Shown: positions 41,732 through 49,687 of the stretch, one piece after another
How positions within the stretch are numbered: position 1 is the first letter of the stretch
How the letters are laid out: each line of letters starts with the position of its first letter
Source: an uncultured Clostridia bacterium
Lineage (GTDB): Bacteria; Bacillota; Clostridia; Christensenellales; Pumilibacteraceae
Reading direction: 5' to 3'
Assembly (NCBI GenBank): GCA_947089425.1
Contig: CAMUKG010000001.1
Span: forward strand, 62,001-126,000
DNA length: 64,000 bases
Position numbers and translations under genes: made by a program
The notes under the pieces: model-generated
Told to the model about the DNA's origin: nothing
What the model saw: the letters and a program-made list of their open reading frames with translations, nothing else
The model's database searches: none

Positions 41732-42892
41732 ATGAAAAAATTTACTGTTTTGGCAATAACGCTGTGCCTGTCTTTGTCGGTAATCGGCGGCGCGGCGATT
41801 AGCGCCAACGCCTACGCCGTAGAAAATTCGGGGCTCGACATAAAGGCAAAATCGGCGGTGCTTATGGATTACGACACAGGAACCGTAGTGTACTCGAAAA
41901 ACGACAGAGAACGTTTGCCAATCGCAAGCATGGTTAAAATTATGACGCTCACGCTTACGCTCGAAGAAATCGACAACGGTAATCTTTCACCCGACGACCT
42001 TGTTACGGCAAGCGAAAATGCGGCGAGTATGGGCGGTTCGCAAGCGTTTTTGGACGCTCACAGCGAATACACGGTGAACGAGCTTATTAAAAGTATTGTG
42101 GTGGGTTCCGCTAACGATTCGTGCGTGGCTCTTGCCGAACACATTTCGGGCAGCGTGGAAGCTTTCGTACAAAGAATGAACGAAAAAGCGGCGAGTCTTT
42201 CAATGAGCGACACTTGCTTTATAAACTGCACGGGACTACCCGGCGCCGAACAATATTGTTGTGCTCACGATGTGGCGCTCATGACGCGCGAACTTATTAG
42301 TCATAAACGCTTTTTCGATTATTCGGGAATATGGATGTTTGATTTTAAGCACCCGAGCGGAAGAATAACTCAACTTTCAAACACGAATAAATTGATTCGC
42401 GCCTACGAAGGTTGCGACGGTGGCAAAACAGGTTTCACAAACGACGCGAAATATTGTTTATCGGCAACGGCGAAACGCGGAGAAACTCGTTTAATCAGCG
42501 TTGTTTGCGGAGCGGAAACTTCCAAAATCAGAAACGCACAAAATGCGGCTCTGTTTAACTACGGTTTTTCAAATTATGAAACAAAAAAAGTAGTTTCGGG
42601 TGGCGAGGCCTTAGAAGGCGAAATTAAAGTAAACGGCGGAAAAGAAGAGTATATAAAAGCCGTTCCGGCTCACGACAAATTTGTTTTCGCTAAAAAAGGC
42701 GAGGTAAAAGATTTCGAATACGAAACCGAAATGCTTTCGCTTTCGGCTCCGCTCAAAGCGGGCGATGCGGTGGGTGTGCTCAGGGTTAAGAGCAACGGCG
42801 AAACGCTTTGCGAAGTCGGACTCGTATCCGACAGAACTGTTCGTAAATCGACGTATATTGACGTGGTTGACGAGTTTATAGCAAGCTGGTAA
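41732..42892 (+). CDS. D-alanyl-D-alanine carboxypeptidase (DacF-like, S11 family)
   Basis: This is a secreted low-molecular-weight penicillin-binding protein that trims peptidoglycan pentapeptides. The protein is 386 aa. It has a signal peptide (about residues 1-28, ending ANAYA). The three active-site motifs are present: SMVK (Ser66-Lys69), SAN (126-128) and KTG (232-234). A C-terminal domain (about 285-386) with a terminal helix (YIDVVDEFIASW) may attach to the membrane. GGAGG lies ahead of the ATG. Context next to spoIVB and a forespore-type promoter suggest the sporulation paralog DacF; a second S11 gene is at 47682. Confidence 0.9.
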   Translation: MKKFTVLAITLCLSLSVIGGAAISANAYAVENSGLDIKAKSAVLMDYDTGTVVYSKNDRERLPIASMVKIMTLTLTLEEIDNGNLSPDDLVTASENAASMGGSQAFLDAHSEYTVNELIKSIVVGSANDSCVALAEHISGSVEAFVQRMNEKAASLSMSDTCFINCTGLPGAEQYCCAHDVALMTRELISHKRFFDYSGIWMFDFKHPSGRITQLSNTNKLIRAYEGCDGGKTGFTNDAKYCLSATAKRGETRLISVVCGAETSKIRNAQNAALFNYGFSNYETKKVVSGGEALEGEIKVNGGKEEYIKAVPAHDKFVFAKKGEVKDFEYETEMLSLSAPLKAGDAVGVLRVKSNGETLCEVGLVSDRTVRKSTYIDVVDEFIASW

Positions 42893-42919
42893 GGCGATAA
42901 AACACTTTGTATAGTTCAT

Positions 42920-42955
42920 AAAAGGCGCATTTTCGGCAGAATATGCGCCTTTTAT
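42920..42955 (+). terminator. Rho-independent terminator after the DacF-like gene
   Basis: AAAAGGCGCAT (42920-42930) pairs perfectly with ATGCGCCTTTT-like (42943-42953) around a 12-base loop. The T residues are part of the stem end and are followed by ATACG, so the free T run is short. Confidence 0.75.
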
Positions 42956-43010
42956 ACGTTTCGCGTGCTGAGCGCCGAACTTGTCTTTTATTTCAGGAGA
43001 GCATAAACGT

Positions 43011-43039
43011 TTGACTTAAATGACGGAAAATGTTATTAT
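43011..43039 (+). promoter_or_regulatory. Vegetative promoter for lysA
   Basis: The -35 is TTGACT (43011-43016) and the -10 is TATTAT (43034-43039), with a 17-base spacer. The leader from about 43046 to 43091 is only some 46 bases. It can form a hairpin through TTACG (43056-43060) and CGTAA (43075-43079) plus GCGC pairs, far too small for a lysine riboswitch. Confidence 0.78.
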
Positions 43040-43091
43040 TAGTCTATTCTGTATTTTACGAGCGCATTGCGCCGCGTAAGGGAAAATCAAT

Positions 43092-44411
43092 ATGAAATTT
43101 CGCGACACATTGAAAATAAACGCTAGCGGGCGTTTGGAAATCGGCGGCGTTGATTGCATCGAACTTGCGTCACGATACGGAACGCCGTTATACGTTATGG
43201 ACGAAGCTTACATAAGAAGCGTTTGCAAGGGTTACACCGAGTTGCTTTCGGAAATGTATCCTAATTCCAAAGTTGCTTATGCGTCTAAGGCTTTTTCTAC
43301 GCTTGCAATATATAATATTGTGCATAGCGAAGGTTTGGGCGCCGACGTCGTTTCGGGTTGCGAGTTGTTTACGGCGATTCGCGGAGGAATGCCTGCGTCC
43401 GACATATATTTTCACGGGAACAACAAATCCGCCGAAGAGCTTGCTTTCGCGGTAAGAGAAGACATTCATGCCGTTGTTATAGATTCTCTTTACGAAATTG
43501 AATTGTTAAACGAAATAGCTCGTAGGCAGGGAAAAAAGCAAGGCGTGCTCGTGAGGGTAAATCCGGGAATAGACGCACACACGCATCGTTTTATACAAAC
43601 GGCGCGCACCGACAGTAAATTCGGTTTTTCTATATCCGACGGAGTTGCGGCAAACGTAATCAAAAAAATCGTCGAAAAAGAAAATCTTGAATTTTTGGGT
43701 ATACATTGCCACATAGGTTCTCAAATTTTCGAATTAAAACCTTTCGAACTTGCGGTAGAAAAAATGACGGACTTTATATCGGAGTTGTCGCATAATAATA
43801 TTAAAGTTGAAGAACTCAATCTCGGAGGCGGATACGGCGTAACTTATACCGCCGAAGACAAGCCGTTCGCACCTTTCGAATATGTTGAAGCGATAGTCGA
43901 CAAATTGAACGAGTGTATTGCTTCAAAAAAAATAGCGGCGCCCAAGCTTGTGCTCGAACCGGGTCGCTCAATAGTGGGAGAGGCGGGAATAACGCTATAT
44001 ACTGTGGGAGCAATTAAAGAAATAGAAGGCATTCGCAAATATGTGGCGGTGGACGGTGGAATGTTCGAAAATCCCAGAGTTTCACTGTATCAAAGCAAGT
44101 ATGACGCGATTTTGGCTAACAGAGCGCTTGACAAGCCTTGCGAAACAGTTACAATCGCGGGAAAGTGTTGCGAAAGCGGCGACGTGCTAATAGAAAACAT
44201 TGAATTGCCGAAAGCGGAAGCGGGCGATGTGCTCGCAGTATTTACAACGGGAGCGTATCACTATTCTATGGCAAGCAACTATAACCGCAATCCCGTGCCG
44301 CCGGTAGTTCTTGTGTGTAACGGCGAAAGCGACTACATAGTGAAACCTCAAAGTTATGAAGACATTGTTTCGCGCGACGCTGTTCCGTCGCGTCTCGGAG
44401 AACGTAAATAA
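43092..44411 (+). CDS. lysA: Diaminopimelate decarboxylase
   Basis: LysA is the last step of lysine synthesis, decarboxylating meso-DAP with PLP. The protein is 439 aa. It has the PLP lysine in KVAYASKAFS (about residues 57-66), GLGADVVSGCEL, the HCHIGSQI motif (about 206-213), the phosphate-binding NLGGGYGV (about 243-250), EPGRSIVGEAG (about 293-303) and the active-site CESGD (about 361-365). The gene starts the run lysA-M50 protease-scpA-scpB-ytfI-ytfJ. An M50 gene starts one base after the stop. Confidence 0.97.
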   Translation: MKFRDTLKINASGRLEIGGVDCIELASRYGTPLYVMDEAYIRSVCKGYTELLSEMYPNSKVAYASKAFSTLAIYNIVHSEGLGADVVSGCELFTAIRGGMPASDIYFHGNNKSAEELAFAVREDIHAVVIDSLYEIELLNEIARRQGKKQGVLVRVNPGIDAHTHRFIQTARTDSKFGFSISDGVAANVIKKIVEKENLEFLGIHCHIGSQIFELKPFELAVEKMTDFISELSHNNIKVEELNLGGGYGVTYTAEDKPFAPFEYVEAIVDKLNECIASKKIAAPKLVLEPGRSIVGEAGITLYTVGAIKEIEGIRKYVAVDGGMFENPRVSLYQSKYDAILANRALDKPCETVTIAGKCCESGDVLIENIELPKAEAGDVLAVFTTGAYHYSMASNYNRNPVPPVVLVCNGESDYIVKPQSYEDIVSRDAVPSRLGERK

Positions 44412-45116
44412 GTGCTGTATTCTTCTTTTGACATAGCAAGCATATTGCTTGTTGCCTTAGTGGTTGTTATATCCATGATTTTGCACGAGCTCGCTCACGG
44501 CTACGTTGCATTGTGGAACGGCGACCCCACCGCGAAAGTGAACGGAAGGCTTACTTTAAACCCGCTTGCGCATTTCGATATTATCGGATTTTTCATGCTC
44601 ATGACTGTTGGGTTCGGATATGCGAAGCCCGTGCCCGTAAATCCGTATAATTTCAAACATCAAAAGCGCGGAATATTCACGGTTGCAATCGCGGGCGTTA
44701 CCGTTAACATGATTCTCGCGTTTTGTTCGTCGGGACTGTTTGTGTTGTTTTCATGGTTGCAAACGAAGTTTCCCGGCGCCAACGCCGTGCTTTCGTATTT
44801 CAGAGAGTTTTTCTATTACATGATAATTATAAATCTCAGCTTTTTCTTTTTCAATTTATTGCCTATTCATCCGCTCGACGGTTTCCGCGTAATAGAAGCT
44901 TTCACACGCTATAATAACCGCGCGGTGCAGTTCTTCCGCAAATACGGACAGTATTTTTTGCTTACTTTGGTGGGTATAAGCATAATAGTCGATTTATTTC
45001 ACTTTCCGTTTTGGCTTGACCCGCTCGGCATGTATATTTCGTATTGTAGGCAGGGCGTCATGTGGCTGTTCGGTAAGTTCTGGGGAATTTTCCTGAATTT
45101 CGGCGGATTTTTTTAA
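44412..45116 (+). CDS. M50 family site-2 protease-like membrane metallopeptidase (YwhC type)
   Basis: This compact intramembrane zinc protease of 234 aa has five to six hydrophobic helices and no PDZ domain. The zinc ligands are in ILHELAHGY (about residues 20-28) and NLLPIHPLDGFRV (about 148-160). Conserved surroundings are DPTAKVNGRLTLNPLAHFD and GYAKPVPVNPYNF. It starts with GTG directly after the lysA stop. The substrate is unknown. It is smaller than RseP (11999) and belongs to the group often found beside scpA in Clostridia. Confidence 0.9.
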   Translation: MLYSSFDIASILLVALVVVISMILHELAHGYVALWNGDPTAKVNGRLTLNPLAHFDIIGFFMLMTVGFGYAKPVPVNPYNFKHQKRGIFTVAIAGVTVNMILAFCSSGLFVLFSWLQTKFPGANAVLSYFREFFYYMIIINLSFFFFNLLPIHPLDGFRVIEAFTRYNNRAVQFFRKYGQYFLLTLVGISIIVDLFHFPFWLDPLGMYISYCRQGVMWLFGKFWGIFLNFGGFF

Positions 45117-45125
45117 GGTGATATA

Positions 45126-45935
45126 ATGGAAGCAGACAACGCGACAAAACAAGAAGAAATACAAAAGAACGAGCCCGACGCAATAAGCGAAGCGCCCGCG
45201 CTTCTCGACGGCGAAGAATACAACGAGTCGTCGTATAAAATTAAACTCGAAGCGTTCGAAGGTCCGCTCGACTTACTGTTGCACCTCATAAAAGCGGCTA
45301 AAATACAAATTAAAGACATATTCGTTTCGCAAATAACCGAGCAATACATAGAGTATATATCCGAACTTAAAGAGGTTGACCTCGAAAATGCGTCCGAGTT
45401 TATAGAAATGGCGGCGTGCCTAATAGAAATTAAATCGAAATCACTTTTGCCCAAACCGCAGGAAGAAATTCCCGAAGAGGAAGACGCAGAAAAACAGCTC
45501 ATTCAGCGTTTGGAAGAATACAAGTTGTATAAAGAGGCGTGCCAAAAAATGAAAGAGCAGGAAACTGTGGGCATACATTTTCGTGCGCCCGATGCGAGCG
45601 TTGGCGAACCGCGTTTCATGCTGAAAGATATGACAATGGACGGCTTGATGAAAGCTCTTCAAAAAATGTTTCTCAAAATGGAGAAACGCAATATTACAAA
45701 AAAGGAACGCAGAATAACGCTCGACAGATTTACGGTAGCCGAAAAAATGTCGCATATAAAAGACTTTATGCTGTTGCGCGATACCGCTAAATTCGACGAA
45801 CTGTTTGAAGACGATTACTCGAAGAGCGAAATAATAACCACATTTCAAGCTCTTTTGGAACTGTTGAAACTTCAATTCGTACGCGCCGAGCAAAAAGAAA
45901 TTTTCGGCGAAATATTGCTCACAAAAGTGGCGTGA
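45126..45935 (+). CDS. scpA: Segregation and condensation protein A
   Basis: ScpA is the kleisin subunit of the SMC-ScpAB condensin that organises chromosomes. The protein is 269 aa. After an acidic 35-residue extension comes YKIKLEAFEGPLDLLLHLI, the ScpA family start (about residues 38-56), then IKDIFVSQITEQYIEYI and ASEFIEMAACLIEIKSKSLLP (about 89-109), the SMC-binding helix. The C-terminal winged helix contains IITTFQALLELLKLQ. scpB follows after 79 bases; smc itself is not in the window. Confidence 0.95.
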   Translation: MEADNATKQEEIQKNEPDAISEAPALLDGEEYNESSYKIKLEAFEGPLDLLLHLIKAAKIQIKDIFVSQITEQYIEYISELKEVDLENASEFIEMAACLIEIKSKSLLPKPQEEIPEEEDAEKQLIQRLEEYKLYKEACQKMKEQETVGIHFRAPDASVGEPRFMLKDMTMDGLMKALQKMFLKMEKRNITKKERRITLDRFTVAEKMSHIKDFMLLRDTAKFDELFEDDYSKSEIITTFQALLELLKLQFVRAEQKEIFGEILLTKVA

Positions 45936-46014
45936 CATTTTTTTGCCGAAAGAAAAGTTTTGCGAATGACGAAAAGCGTTCGTTCGATTTACGGAGAAGA
46001 AGAGGAATAAAGCA

Positions 46015-46662
46015 ATGGAAATAGAACAACTTGACGAAATTATAGAAGCGCTGTTGCTCGTGTCGGGCGACGGAATAAGCACGTCGGAAATCGTAGAACT
46101 TTTGGAACTTCAACAAAGCGAAGTTAAGCAGTCGGTGGCAAGACTTAAAAAGAAATACGGCGGCAAATGCGGCATACATTTATTGAACTATAACGGTAAA
46201 ATTCAATTCGGCTCAAATCCCGATTATGCCGACGCGATAAGCAGCGTGTTAAATCCCATTAAAGAAAAAGAATTGAGCAACGCGGCTCTCGAAACCGTTG
46301 CCATAGTGGCATACAAACAGCCTGTTACCCGCCTTGAAATAGAACAGATTCGCGGCGTTAATTGCGATTATGCCGTGCAGGTGCTGTTAAAGCACAATCT
46401 TATAGAAGTCGTCGGGCGCAAAGACGTGGTGGGTAAACCTCTTTTATTCGGAACTACCGACGTGTTTTTAAAACGGTTCCAAATCGAAAGCATAGAGCAG
46501 CTTCCCGACTACGAGCAACTTCTCGCAAGTATCAAAGTGCTCGAAGAGGGAAATGCCGCCAAGCCCGAAGAAGTAAGCCTTTACAACGAATTCGAGTTGC
46601 CCGAAGAAGAGGAGACTCCCGACTTTTTGGAAGAGGAAACCGACTTGCAAAAAATCGGTTGA
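46015..46662 (+). CDS. scpB: Segregation and condensation protein B
   Basis: ScpB dimerises and binds the linker of ScpA in the condensin complex. The protein is 215 aa. It has two winged-helix domains: LDEIIEALLLVSGDGIS and the region to about residue 85, then LSNAALETVAIVAYKQPVTRLEIEQIRGVNCDYAV (in pieces, about 88-122) and VGRKDVVGKPLLFGTTDVFLKRF (about 133-155). An acidic C-terminal tail follows. The ribosome site is GAGGAA. A terminator hairpin begins 32 bases after its stop. Confidence 0.95.
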   Translation: MEIEQLDEIIEALLLVSGDGISTSEIVELLELQQSEVKQSVARLKKKYGGKCGIHLLNYNGKIQFGSNPDYADAISSVLNPIKEKELSNAALETVAIVAYKQPVTRLEIEQIRGVNCDYAVQVLLKHNLIEVVGRKDVVGKPLLFGTTDVFLKRFQIESIEQLPDYEQLLASIKVLEEGNAAKPEEVSLYNEFELPEEEETPDFLEEETDLQKIG

Positions 46663-46693
46663 GCTTCAAACGCGAATAAAAAAACTTTTTACG

Positions 46694-46725
46694 AAAAAGA
46701 CTAACATCGACATGTTAGTCTTTTT
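46694..46725 (+). terminator. Perfect hairpin terminator containing the ytfI start codon
   Basis: AAAAAGACTAACAT (46694-46707) and ATGTTAGTCTTTTT (46712-46725) form a perfect 14-bp stem with the tetraloop CGAC. The final T run is within the stem, as in bidirectional terminators. The only near-N-terminal ATG of the next gene is the first triplet of the right arm (46712). No promoter is evident between this hairpin and the downstream genes. Confidence 0.8.
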
Positions 46726-47296
46726 GGTTATTTCAATCTTAATATTGAGTCTGTCGGCGGCGCAAATTCGCGTAGGAATAAATTTTTACCTAAATCTTTT
46801 CGGAAATGACGGATTTATAAAACTATACGTTTTCGGGATAAGAGTTTTTCATGCCGCAGTTCACTTCGAACACGATTCGGAAAAACGAAATAACCTTGTA
46901 ATAGAACACGGCAAAAAGAGCGGAAGAATACACTTGAACACCAACGTGAAAGATAAGAAATCGATAGCGGCTATGCTTAAAAATCCAGCTTTCGAAAATA
47001 TGCTGATAGAAAAAGTTTCGGCGCATTTCACGGTAGGAAGAACTAACGACTCGTTTTTCACAATAGCGCTTTTGCAGTCTGCGCGCGTTTTGTTTTACTC
47101 GATTATGGCTCCTATTAAATGTCGTTACAGCGTTGCTATTACCGAATCTTTCACTCCCGTATTTAATCGAGACATACTGCAAACCGATTTTATAGGCATA
47201 ATAGGCATATCTATTGCAGATATTATTGTCAGTTGCATAAAAAGTATTTTCAAGCAAACGAAGAACACGCGAAAACAGGAGGTCGCAAGAACATGA
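46712..47296 (+). CDS. DUF2953-like membrane protein (YtfI-like), upstream of GerW
   Basis: This 194-aa protein begins with one hydrophobic helix (about residues 1-18) and has a beta-rich soluble domain and a second hydrophobic region (about 157-175, FIGIIGISIADIIVS). The shape and position directly before ytfJ match the DUF2953 protein YtfI, expressed during sporulation in Bacillus and of unknown function. The start is uncertain: ATG 46712 lies in the arm of a terminator hairpin without a ribosome site; TTG 46724 is another option. Its stop overlaps the start of ytfJ (ATGA). Confidence 0.72.
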   Translation: MLVFLVISILILSLSAAQIRVGINFYLNLFGNDGFIKLYVFGIRVFHAAVHFEHDSEKRNNLVIEHGKKSGRIHLNTNVKDKKSIAAMLKNPAFENMLIEKVSAHFTVGRTNDSFFTIALLQSARVLFYSIMAPIKCRYSVAITESFTPVFNRDILQTDFIGIIGISIADIIVSCIKSIFKQTKNTRKQEVART

Positions 47297-47685
47297 TAGT
47301 GCAAAACAACGAACACCCCGTAGAGAGAGTTATGGACAATGCGTTTACCAAAATTCGCACTTTGGTGGATGCCGATACCGTTGTTGGAAATCCCGTAACA
47401 ACCGCCGACGGAGTAAGTATTATTCCGCTCAGCAAGGTTACTATGGGCTTTTTGACGGGCGGCGGCGAATACAGCGATATGGCGCAACAGAATTTGTCCG
47501 AATATCCGTTTGCGGGCGGAAGCGGAGCCGCCGTTTCGGTGTCGCCAATCGGCTTTTTGGTCAGCGACGGAAAAAGCGTCAAAATAATCAAAATGGACGA
47601 CAAAAATCCGTTTGACAAAATTCTCAATCTTATTCCCGACGTAATGGAAAGTTTGCTCGATTCGGGGGAGAAATGTAAAAAATGA
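47293..47685 (+). CDS. ytfJ: GerW family sporulation protein (YtfJ)
   Basis: This 130-aa protein of the GerW/YtfJ family is needed for full germination of Bacillus and Clostridium spores; the biochemical role is unclear. The family core is visible: HPVERVMDNAFTKIRTLVDADTVVG (in pieces, about residues 7-31), SIIPLSKVTMGFLTGGGEY (about 43-61) and GGSGAAVSVSPIGFLV (about 75-90). ATG 47293 follows AGGAGG by ten bases; longer in-frame forms are rejected. It overlaps both neighbours by four bases. Confidence 0.93.
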   Translation: MIVQNNEHPVERVMDNAFTKIRTLVDADTVVGNPVTTADGVSIIPLSKVTMGFLTGGGEYSDMAQQNLSEYPFAGGSGAAVSVSPIGFLVSDGKSVKIIKMDDKNPFDKILNLIPDVMESLLDSGEKCKK

Positions 47686-48827
47686 AAGCTCGGCAAACAT
47701 CAATTTGCTTTTTATTGATTATAGCGGCTATGCTTTTGCTGTTGCCCGCAACTTTAAACGCTGGCGCCCAAACGGCAAATTCCGAAGTTGCCACAAGCGC
47801 GGAATGTATGGCGGTAATAGAAAGTTCAACAGGTCGTCTGCTTTACTCGAAGTCGCCCGACCGCAAACGTCCTATGGCGAGCACCACCAAGATTTGCACT
47901 GCAATCACCGTGCTCGACAATTGCGACGATTTGGAAAAGACTATTACCGTGCCCGATAAAGCGGTGGGCGTTGAAGGCTCGTCGATTTATCTTCAAAAGG
48001 GCGAAAAAGTAAAAATAATAGATTTACTTTACGGGCTTATGCTTCGTTCGGGCAACGATTGCGCGGAAGCGCTCGCAATTATCGTTGGCGGGAGCGTGGA
48101 AAAATTTGCCGAACTCATGAACGCGACTGCGGAGAAAGCGGGCGCGAACGACACGCATTTCGTAAATCCTCACGGCTTGCATGACGACGAGCACTACACT
48201 ACGGCGCACGACCTAGCGCGCATTACCGCCTACGCTTTTAAAAATCCTATTTTTGCGAAAATAGTAGCAACTCAAAAATACACTATGGCGTGGGGAGGGC
48301 GCGATTATCCGCGCGTGCTCGTAAACAAAAACAAAATTCTTTCCACATACGAAGGCGGCGATGGAGTTAAAACGGGGTTCACCAAAAAAGCGGGGCGTTG
48401 TCTTGTGGCGAGCGCTACGAGAAACGGCATGAGGGTGATAGCGGTGGTTCTGAATTGCGGGCCTATGTTCGAAGATTGCGCCGCTCTTATGGATAAAGCT
48501 TTCTCCGAATACAGCTTGCGCAGTTTGACCGACAGCGTGAATTTAATCAGGAAAATTGCGGTTACGGACGGAAAAGCTTCGGTTGTGGAAGCGGACGGAA
48601 AAGAAGAATTTTATTATCCGTTGCGCGACGATGAAATTTCGGACGTTAAAGTGGAAACTTTTCCCGTGTCCGAGCTTGCCGCTCCCGTTAAAATAGGGGT
48701 GCAAGCGGGAAAATTTACCGTTAGTCTGCAAAAACAGTTGCTTTTTGAGGGAAAATTATATACTATTAGTAGTGTCGAAAAGCGCGGATACGTGGATAAG
48801 CTCAAAGACGTAATCGGCGCTTGGTGA
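47682..48827 (+). CDS. D-alanyl-D-alanine carboxypeptidase (S11 family, DacB-like)
   Basis: This secreted penicillin-binding protein of 381 aa has a signal peptide (about residues 1-29) and the motifs STTK (67-70), SGN (123-125) and KTG (230-232), so it is catalytically complete. The C-terminal beta domain is followed by a VDKLKDVIGAW end that may be amphipathic. In Bacillus, dacB lies between scpB and rluB with spmA and spmB; here spmA/spmB are absent but the position agrees with DacB, the spore-cortex carboxypeptidase. It overlaps ytfJ by four bases, which supports a sporulation link. Confidence 0.9.
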   Translation: MKARQTSICFLLIIAAMLLLLPATLNAGAQTANSEVATSAECMAVIESSTGRLLYSKSPDRKRPMASTTKICTAITVLDNCDDLEKTITVPDKAVGVEGSSIYLQKGEKVKIIDLLYGLMLRSGNDCAEALAIIVGGSVEKFAELMNATAEKAGANDTHFVNPHGLHDDEHYTTAHDLARITAYAFKNPIFAKIVATQKYTMAWGGRDYPRVLVNKNKILSTYEGGDGVKTGFTKKAGRCLVASATRNGMRVIAVVLNCGPMFEDCAALMDKAFSEYSLRSLTDSVNLIRKIAVTDGKASVVEADGKEEFYYPLRDDEISDVKVETFPVSELAAPVKIGVQAGKFTVSLQKQLLFEGKLYTISSVEKRGYVDKLKDVIGAW

Positions 48828-48852
48828 CAAATAGCAATCGGAGAGCAATAAA

Positions 48853-49563
48853 TTGAGAATAAACAAATATCTTGCCGAATGCGGACTCGCAAGCCGCAGA
48901 GCAAGCGAACAAATTATAATCGCGGGGCGCGTTAAGCTTAACGGCAAAATCGTAACCGACTTGGCAACCGACGTTAGCGAAGACGATTTCGTAACCGTTG
49001 ACGGAAAGCGCGCCGAGCCTATACATAAGCACATTTATTTGATGCTGAATAAGCCGAAAGGATATATAACCACAACGAGCGACGAAAAGGGCAGAAAAAC
49101 GGTTATGGATTTGCTCGATAAGAAATTCGCAAACAAACGCGTTTTCCCGATAGGACGGCTCGATTACGACACCGAAGGATTGTTGCTTCTTACAACCGAC
49201 GGCGATTTGTGCAACCGAATTTCGCATCCTCGAAACGACATTTCCAAAACTTATATCGCAAAAATAGAAAACGAAATAAGCGAGGAAGAACTGAATAAGA
49301 TTAGAGGCGGAGTAATTCTCGACGGAGTTAAAACGAAACGTTGCCGAATATCCGTGCTTGAATTCGACGGAAAACTTACAAGACTCGAAGTTGTGATTAG
49401 CGAGGGGCGCAATCGTCAGGTTCGTAGAATGTTCGAGTCGATAAACCGAGAAGTCGTGTTTTTAAAACGCGTGGGCGTTGGAGAATTAAAGCTCGGCGGC
49501 TTGGGGCGCGGAGAGTGTCGAGAACTCAAACCTCACGAAATCGACTACCTTAAAAAGGTTTAA
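48853..49563 (+). CDS. rluB: 23S rRNA pseudouridine synthase (RluB/RsuA family)
   Basis: This 236-aa pseudouridine synthase has an N-terminal S4 RNA-binding domain (RINKYLAECGLASRRASEQ, about residues 2-20). The catalytic domain carries LMLNKPKGYITTTSD, the active-site FPIGRLDYDTEGLLLLTTDG (about 98-117, catalytic Asp in RLDYDT), and the end motif EGRNRQVRRMFES (about 183-195). TTG start after GGAGAG. It is of the RsuA/RluB/RluE group; the target in Firmicutes at this locus is expected to be 23S position 2605 (E. coli numbering). Confidence 0.92.
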   Translation: MRINKYLAECGLASRRASEQIIIAGRVKLNGKIVTDLATDVSEDDFVTVDGKRAEPIHKHIYLMLNKPKGYITTTSDEKGRKTVMDLLDKKFANKRVFPIGRLDYDTEGLLLLTTDGDLCNRISHPRNDISKTYIAKIENEISEEELNKIRGGVILDGVKTKRCRISVLEFDGKLTRLEVVISEGRNRQVRRMFESINREVVFLKRVGVGELKLGGLGRGECRELKPHEIDYLKKV

Positions 49564-49588
49564 AAAAATTCTTTTACTTTTTATTGAA

Positions 49589-49618
49589 ATGCAGGCGTTT
49601 TTCGCTTGTATTTTTTTT
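49589..49618 (+). terminator. Rho-independent terminator after rluB
   Basis: ATGCAGGCG (49589-49597) pairs with CGCTTGTAT (49603-49611), with two G-T wobbles, around a TTTTT loop, followed by seven T residues. Its right arm overlaps the -35 of the next promoter. Confidence 0.72.
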
Positions 49619-49634
49619 ATTCTTACGTTATAAT
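49606..49634 (+). promoter_or_regulatory. Vegetative promoter of the sodium-pump decarboxylase operon
   Basis: The -35 is TTGTAT (49606-49611) and the -10 is TATAAT (49629-49634), with a 17-base T-rich spacer. The predicted start near 49641 leaves a leader of about 47 bases before the ATG at 49688, which is preceded by CGGAGG. Confidence 0.8.
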
Positions 49635-49687
49635 ATTATCGTGGAAATTTTGGGTTTTTAGCCTGAAAAATATTTCGGAGGCATAAA

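Noticed and set aside
43040..43091. Lysine riboswitch before lysA
   Set aside because: The leader after the predicted start is only about 46 bases with one small hairpin. A lysine riboswitch needs roughly 170 bases or more and a five-helix junction.
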